This document shows, in pieces, positions 61,080-64,000 of a stretch of DNA of 64,000 bases. The notes under the pieces were generated by a model. The model did no database searches. It had not been told where the DNA came from and saw nothing but the letters and a program-made list of their open reading frames with translations. The position numbers and the translations under genes are program-made. The DNA is from an uncultured Saprospiraceae bacterium. Lineage in GTDB: Bacteria > Bacteroidota > Bacteroidia > Chitinophagales > Saprospiraceae. Position 1 is the first letter of the stretch, and every line of letters begins with the position of its first letter. The DNA lies in assembly GCA_937872385.1 (NCBI GenBank), contig CALMSO010000046.1, positions 62,001 through 126,000 of the forward strand, read 5' to 3'.

Positions 61080-62786
61080 ATGCGACTGTTACTACTATCT
61101 CTGCTGTTGCTCTCTTTCACCCTAATGGACACCGATACCGACCCCCGGTCTGCCTATCCGCAAGATTATTTTCGCTCGCCGATTCCTCAGCAAACACTGC
61201 TGCTGGCGGGCACTTTTGGCGAATTGCGGCCCAACCATTTTCATGCAGGCATTGACATCAAAGCTCCTGTGGGCACGCCCCTGCACGCCGTAGCCGATGG
61301 CTACCTCGCCAAAATAGAAGTGAGCGGCAATGGCTATGGCAAAGCGCTGTACATCGCGCACCCGAATGGCTACACGTCCTTGTACGCGCACATGGACGGC
61401 TTCACGCCTGAAGTAGAGGCTTTTGTAAAAAAAGTACAATACGCTACCGAGCAATTTGAGCAAGAACTCATCTTAGAGCCGGGGATGTTTGTTTTTAAAA
61501 AAGGCGATAAAATCGGTGCAGTGGGCCTCACCGGCGCTACGCTGGGGCCGCACCTGCATTTTGAAATACACGATACCCGCACGGGCAATCCCATCAATCC
61601 GCTGCTTTTCGGATTCAAAGTGAAAGACCAAACGCCGCCGCGCCTCCACGAACTGCGGGTTTATACCCTCGACGAGCAATGGCACACCATAGACAGCAAA
61701 ACCATCCCTACCGTGAAAACGCCCGCTGGCTATCGCATCAGCGCAGATACGCTCTACGTGCCGTCGGCGCGCGTGGGCTTTGGGCTGAAGGCTTTCGACC
61801 ACATGGACGGCGTACACAACCAGAATGGCATCTACGGATTGTCGTTATTGCACGACGATTCGCTCCTTTTTCGTTTTGAAATGGAAACCTTTCCGCACCA
61901 AGAAACCCGCTATCTGAATGCCCATCTCGATTATCACGAGCAGGTGAGCGGCAAGGGCTATTTTTATCGCTGTTTTGCTTTGGCTAACAATCCGCTGCCC
62001 ATCTACCGCGAATGCGCTGGCAGTGGCGTGGTGCCTCTGAACCAAGCGCGCGCCGGCAAAGTAGAAATCATCACCGAAGATCTGCACGGCAACTCCTCCA
62101 CGTTGACTTTTTTTGCCAAACAAGCTGCTGACGCGGTGTTGCCCCAACGCCCGGAGCACGATTTTCTGCTGTACCACAGCGAGGAAAACATGATTGACGA
62201 TGCTGACCTGCGCCTGTATTTTCCAATGGGGGTGCTGTACGAAGACCTGCACATGAAGTACCGCCAGTCGGAGGACAAATCTGGGTTGGTTGGCTCAGCC
62301 ACGCATCATTTGCACAATAGCAAAACCCCAGTGCACGACTTTTTTCGCATCGCCATTCGAGCTACAAAACTGCCGGAACACTTGCGCCACAAGGCTTTCA
62401 TTGCTCATCAAAAACGCACCAACTGCGGCGGAGAGTGGGATGGCGACTGGCTCGTAAGCCAAGCCCGAGCACTCGGCGATTATTGCATCATGGTGGATAC
62501 CATTCCGCCGACGATTCAACTGACCACTTTTAAATCGGTAATGAAAGGATACAAAAAAATGGCTTTTACCATTAGCGATAACTTTGCGACTGCCCGCAAT
62601 GTGCCCCGCCTGCGCTACCGCGCCGAAGTGGACGGCCAATGGATACTCATGGAACACGACGCCAAAAAAAGGCTCATCAGCCATACCTTCGACGGCACCA
62701 TCAAACCCGGCACACACCGCCTCAAGCTCACCGTGACCGATGCCATGGGCAACGAAAAAGTAATCGAACGAACTTTTACCCTCTAA
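61080..62786 (+). CDS. M23 family metallopeptidase
   Basis: 568 residues from the ATG at 61080 (MRLLLLSLLLLSFTLMDTD signal); the frame from 60972 adds 36 residues before it. The LytM/M23 domain spans about 25-185 with zinc ligands in HFHAGIDIKAP and GPHLHFEIHD. A short insertion is present between the two motif groups (VEAFVKKVQYATEQFEQELI). The C-terminal ~380 residues are beta-rich and probably extracellular repeats. It likely cuts peptidoglycan cross-bridges or acts as a scaffold for septal or envelope hydrolases. Both core metal motifs are complete, so catalysis is plausible. Confidence 0.9.
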   Translation: MRLLLLSLLLLSFTLMDTDTDPRSAYPQDYFRSPIPQQTLLLAGTFGELRPNHFHAGIDIKAPVGTPLHAVADGYLAKIEVSGNGYGKALYIAHPNGYTSLYAHMDGFTPEVEAFVKKVQYATEQFEQELILEPGMFVFKKGDKIGAVGLTGATLGPHLHFEIHDTRTGNPINPLLFGFKVKDQTPPRLHELRVYTLDEQWHTIDSKTIPTVKTPAGYRISADTLYVPSARVGFGLKAFDHMDGVHNQNGIYGLSLLHDDSLLFRFEMETFPHQETRYLNAHLDYHEQVSGKGYFYRCFALANNPLPIYRECAGSGVVPLNQARAGKVEIITEDLHGNSSTLTFFAKQAADAVLPQRPEHDFLLYHSEENMIDDADLRLYFPMGVLYEDLHMKYRQSEDKSGLVGSATHHLHNSKTPVHDFFRIAIRATKLPEHLRHKAFIAHQKRTNCGGEWDGDWLVSQARALGDYCIMVDTIPPTIQLTTFKSVMKGYKKMAFTISDNFATARNVPRLRYRAEVDGQWILMEHDAKKRLISHTFDGTIKPGTHRLKLTVTDAMGNEKVIERTFTL

Positions 62787-62844
62787 TAGCACACAACATC
62801 TCAGCGATTCCCTTGTTTCATTTTCAACTATAAACCATCCAACC

Positions 62845-63306
62845 ATGTCACACCTCAAAGAAGGCGATCAAGCACCTAATTTTCAAGGCATTAACGACCA
62901 GGGCGAACCCGTTTCGCTCGCTGATTTCAGCGGCAAAAAGCTGATTCTCTTTTTCTATCCGAAAGCCGACACCCCCGGCTGCACGGCTGAGGCCTGTAGC
63001 CTACGCGATGCCTACGACGACTTGCGCGCGCGGGGTTTCGAGTTGCTGGGCGTCAGTCCCGACACAGCCAAGAAGCAGGGCAATTTCAGGAAAAAGTATA
63101 ATTTCCCGTTTCCATTATTAGCTGATACCGAGCAGGCAGTCCTGCAAGCCTACGGCGCCTGGGGTGAGAAACAAATGTACGGCAAAACCTATATGGGCGT
63201 GCTGCGCACCACTTTTGTAATCAATGAAGCCGGGCTTATTGAAAAGATTTTTACCAAAGTAAATACCAAAGACCACGCCACGCAGATATTAGCGGCAATG
63301 AGCTGA
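62845..63306 (+). CDS. bcp: Thioredoxin-dependent thiol peroxidase (Bcp/PrxQ)
   Basis: 153 residues. Peroxidatic Cys in PKADTPGCTAEACSLRDAY (about Cys46); the resolving Cys five residues later (Cys51) gives the atypical 2-Cys PrxQ type. Other motifs: GDQAPNFQGINDQGEPVSL and GVSPDTAKKQGNFRKKY. It reduces hydroperoxides using thioredoxin in the cytoplasm. Start is the ATG at 62845, 58 bp after the M23 gene. Confidence 0.95.
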   Translation: MSHLKEGDQAPNFQGINDQGEPVSLADFSGKKLILFFYPKADTPGCTAEACSLRDAYDDLRARGFELLGVSPDTAKKQGNFRKKYNFPFPLLADTEQAVLQAYGAWGEKQMYGKTYMGVLRTTFVINEAGLIEKIFTKVNTKDHATQILAAMS

Positions 63307-63382
63307 GTTATTATGCAATACTTTTTGTAATACAAATAGCTGAAAATGAGTGATTTGCTGAAAATCATATCCTTTTCAATGG

Positions 63383-63431
63383 CAAACAGCGAACCGCGAA
63401 CCGCAAACAGCAAATTACAAACCGCAAACCC
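63383..63431 (+). repeat. 7-bp-period CAAACCG repeat before a start codon
   Basis: Seven in-phase heptamers: CAAACAG, CGAACCG, CGAACCG, CAAACAG, CAAATTA, CAAACCG, CAAACCC. The array ends 8 bases before the ATG of the MazG-like gene at 63440, so it occupies the ribosome-binding region. Confidence 0.85.
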
Positions 63432-63439
63432 TTCCACCC

Positions 63440-63778
63440 ATGACCATCGAGCAAGCCCAGACTGCCGTAGATACTTGGATCAACACCATCGGAGTGCGCT
63501 ATTATAATGAACTCACCAACACCGCCATTCTCATGGAGGAAGTAGGAGAAGTCGCCCGCCTCATGGCCCGCCTCTACGGCGAGCAATCTTTCAAACGACC
63601 AGAAGACGCCGCCACCGCTCATGCCGACCTCGCCGACGAAATGGCCGACGTGCTCTTTGTGCTGATATGCTTAGCCAATCAGACCGGCGTAAACCTGAGC
63701 GAAGCCCTCGAAAAAAACTTTGTCAAGAAAACCATCCGCGACGCCGAGCGACACCAGCAGAATGAAAAACTGCATTAG
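63440..63778 (+). CDS. MazG-like nucleotide pyrophosphohydrolase
   Basis: 112 residues, an all-alpha NTP-PPase of the MazG superfamily. The metal-binding helices are complete: ILMEEVGEVARLMARLYG (EEVGE, about residues 30-47) and ADLADEMADVLFVLICLA (DEMAD, about 66-70). It hydrolyses NTPs, possibly non-canonical or dUTP/dCTP-type, to NMP and pyrophosphate. No signal. The leader consists of a 7-bp repeat. The 58-bp spacing rule seen upstream does not apply here, and it may form its own transcript. Confidence 0.88.
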   Translation: MTIEQAQTAVDTWINTIGVRYYNELTNTAILMEEVGEVARLMARLYGEQSFKRPEDAATAHADLADEMADVLFVLICLANQTGVNLSEALEKNFVKKTIRDAERHQQNEKLH

Positions 63779-63859
63779 AATCCTGGCCCAAGCCATCGAG
63801 CCGATGCCCCCCCTGAGGTACTACATCAAGATGGGGTTTCGCTTCTGAAAAATTCATTG

Positions 63860-63867
63860 TAAATTTG
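63860..63867 (+). promoter_or_regulatory. Possible -7 box for a gene beyond the window
   Basis: TAAATTTG (TAnnTTTG) in the 222-bp tail after the MazG-like gene. No coding start follows before 64000, and nothing else was recognised between 63779 and 64000. Confidence 0.4.
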
Positions 63868-64000
63868 TGATGTTCTTAAAAAAACAAAGCCCCAGACCAT
63901 TAACTACGCAAGGCAAAATCGCAATTTGTACAGCGTTAGGTTAAAAAAGAAACGGCAGCATTGCCAAAAAACAGGAGCAACACAAACATTCATAGAGAAG

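Noticed and set aside
63383..63431. CRISPR-like array
   Set aside because: Units are only 7 bp with no spacers and no cas genes nearby; the 8-bp arrays are rejected for the same reason.
172..63778. Prophage, integron or insertion sequence
   Set aside because: No transposase, integrase or structural phage gene, no terminal inverted repeats bounding a segment, and the genes have similar composition.

Overview
The window is a 64 kb piece of a Bacteroidota chromosome, most like the Saprospiria (the Lewinella / Haliscomenobacter / Phaeodactylibacter group). Three things point there. It carries type IX secretion (T9SS) parts: a PorP/SprF protein and secreted proteins with type A and type B C-terminal sorting domains, SprB repeats and cohesin/dockerin modules. 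Upstream regions contain the Bacteroidota -7 promoter box TAnnTTTG. Several families typical of the phylum are present (DUF5606, DUF4286, DUF6089-like, bactofilin, Gfo/Idh). Base composition looks moderate and even. I see no transposase, integrase, phage gene, rRNA or CRISPR array; one tRNA (Asn) is present.

Layout. 0-5.7 kb, minus strand: a glutathionylspermidine-synthase-like ATP-grasp enzyme with a small lipoprotein, an outer-membrane barrel, a membrane-anchored coiled-coil/helix-hairpin-helix protein, an OmpA-family protein and the phosphoesterase PdeM. 5.8-10.2 kb, plus strand: an HtrA-like protease with a zinc ribbon, PorP/SprF, bactofilin with two AtpZ/AtpI-type membrane proteins, and a biotinyl-domain protein. 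10.3-15 kb, minus strand: a DsbD system with three DsbD-alpha domains, then a metallo-beta-lactamase/double-rhodanese protein. 15.4-21.7 kb, plus strand: orphan histidine kinase, ParA with a probable ribbon-helix-helix partner, patatin/BamA-like outer-membrane phospholipase and HtrA/Deg protease. 21.7-33.8 kb: flippase, DUF5606, M3 peptidase, tRNA-Asn, PfkB kinase, two tandem thioredoxin-domain proteins, DUF4286, and a sugar-oxidation group (GMC oxidoreductase, subunit-3-like lipoprotein, TIM-barrel isomerase). 34-44.8 kb, minus strand: ileS, a decayed MNT/HEPN remnant, an MlaE permease, a cohesin/dockerin T9SS protein and an envelope-polysaccharide group (sugar transferase, lipoprotein, Gfo/Idh oxidoreductase). 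45.3-64 kb: site-2 protease, OmpH/Skp, glucosaminidase, two T9SS surface proteins including one of 2689 residues, then a plus-strand housekeeping run (class-V aminotransferase, aat, M23 peptidase, Bcp, MazG-like).

The common theme is the cell envelope: secretion and folding of surface proteins (PorP/SprF, Skp, two Deg-type proteases, DsbD, M23 and glucosaminidase) alongside three T9SS cargo proteins that share cohesin-like modules. The two most unusual items are these. The 2689-residue protein carries four Kazal-type protease-inhibitor domains with four different predicted specificity residues, followed by two PPC-like modules, about 16 SprB repeats, PKD, cohesin and dockerin modules. Separately, very short tandem repeats with 7- or 8-bp periods sit next to several start codons, and one 8-bp array lies in frame inside ileS.

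All family names come from reading motifs and architecture; no database search was run. Chosen starts often differ from the longest possible ORF, and the reason is given in each entry.
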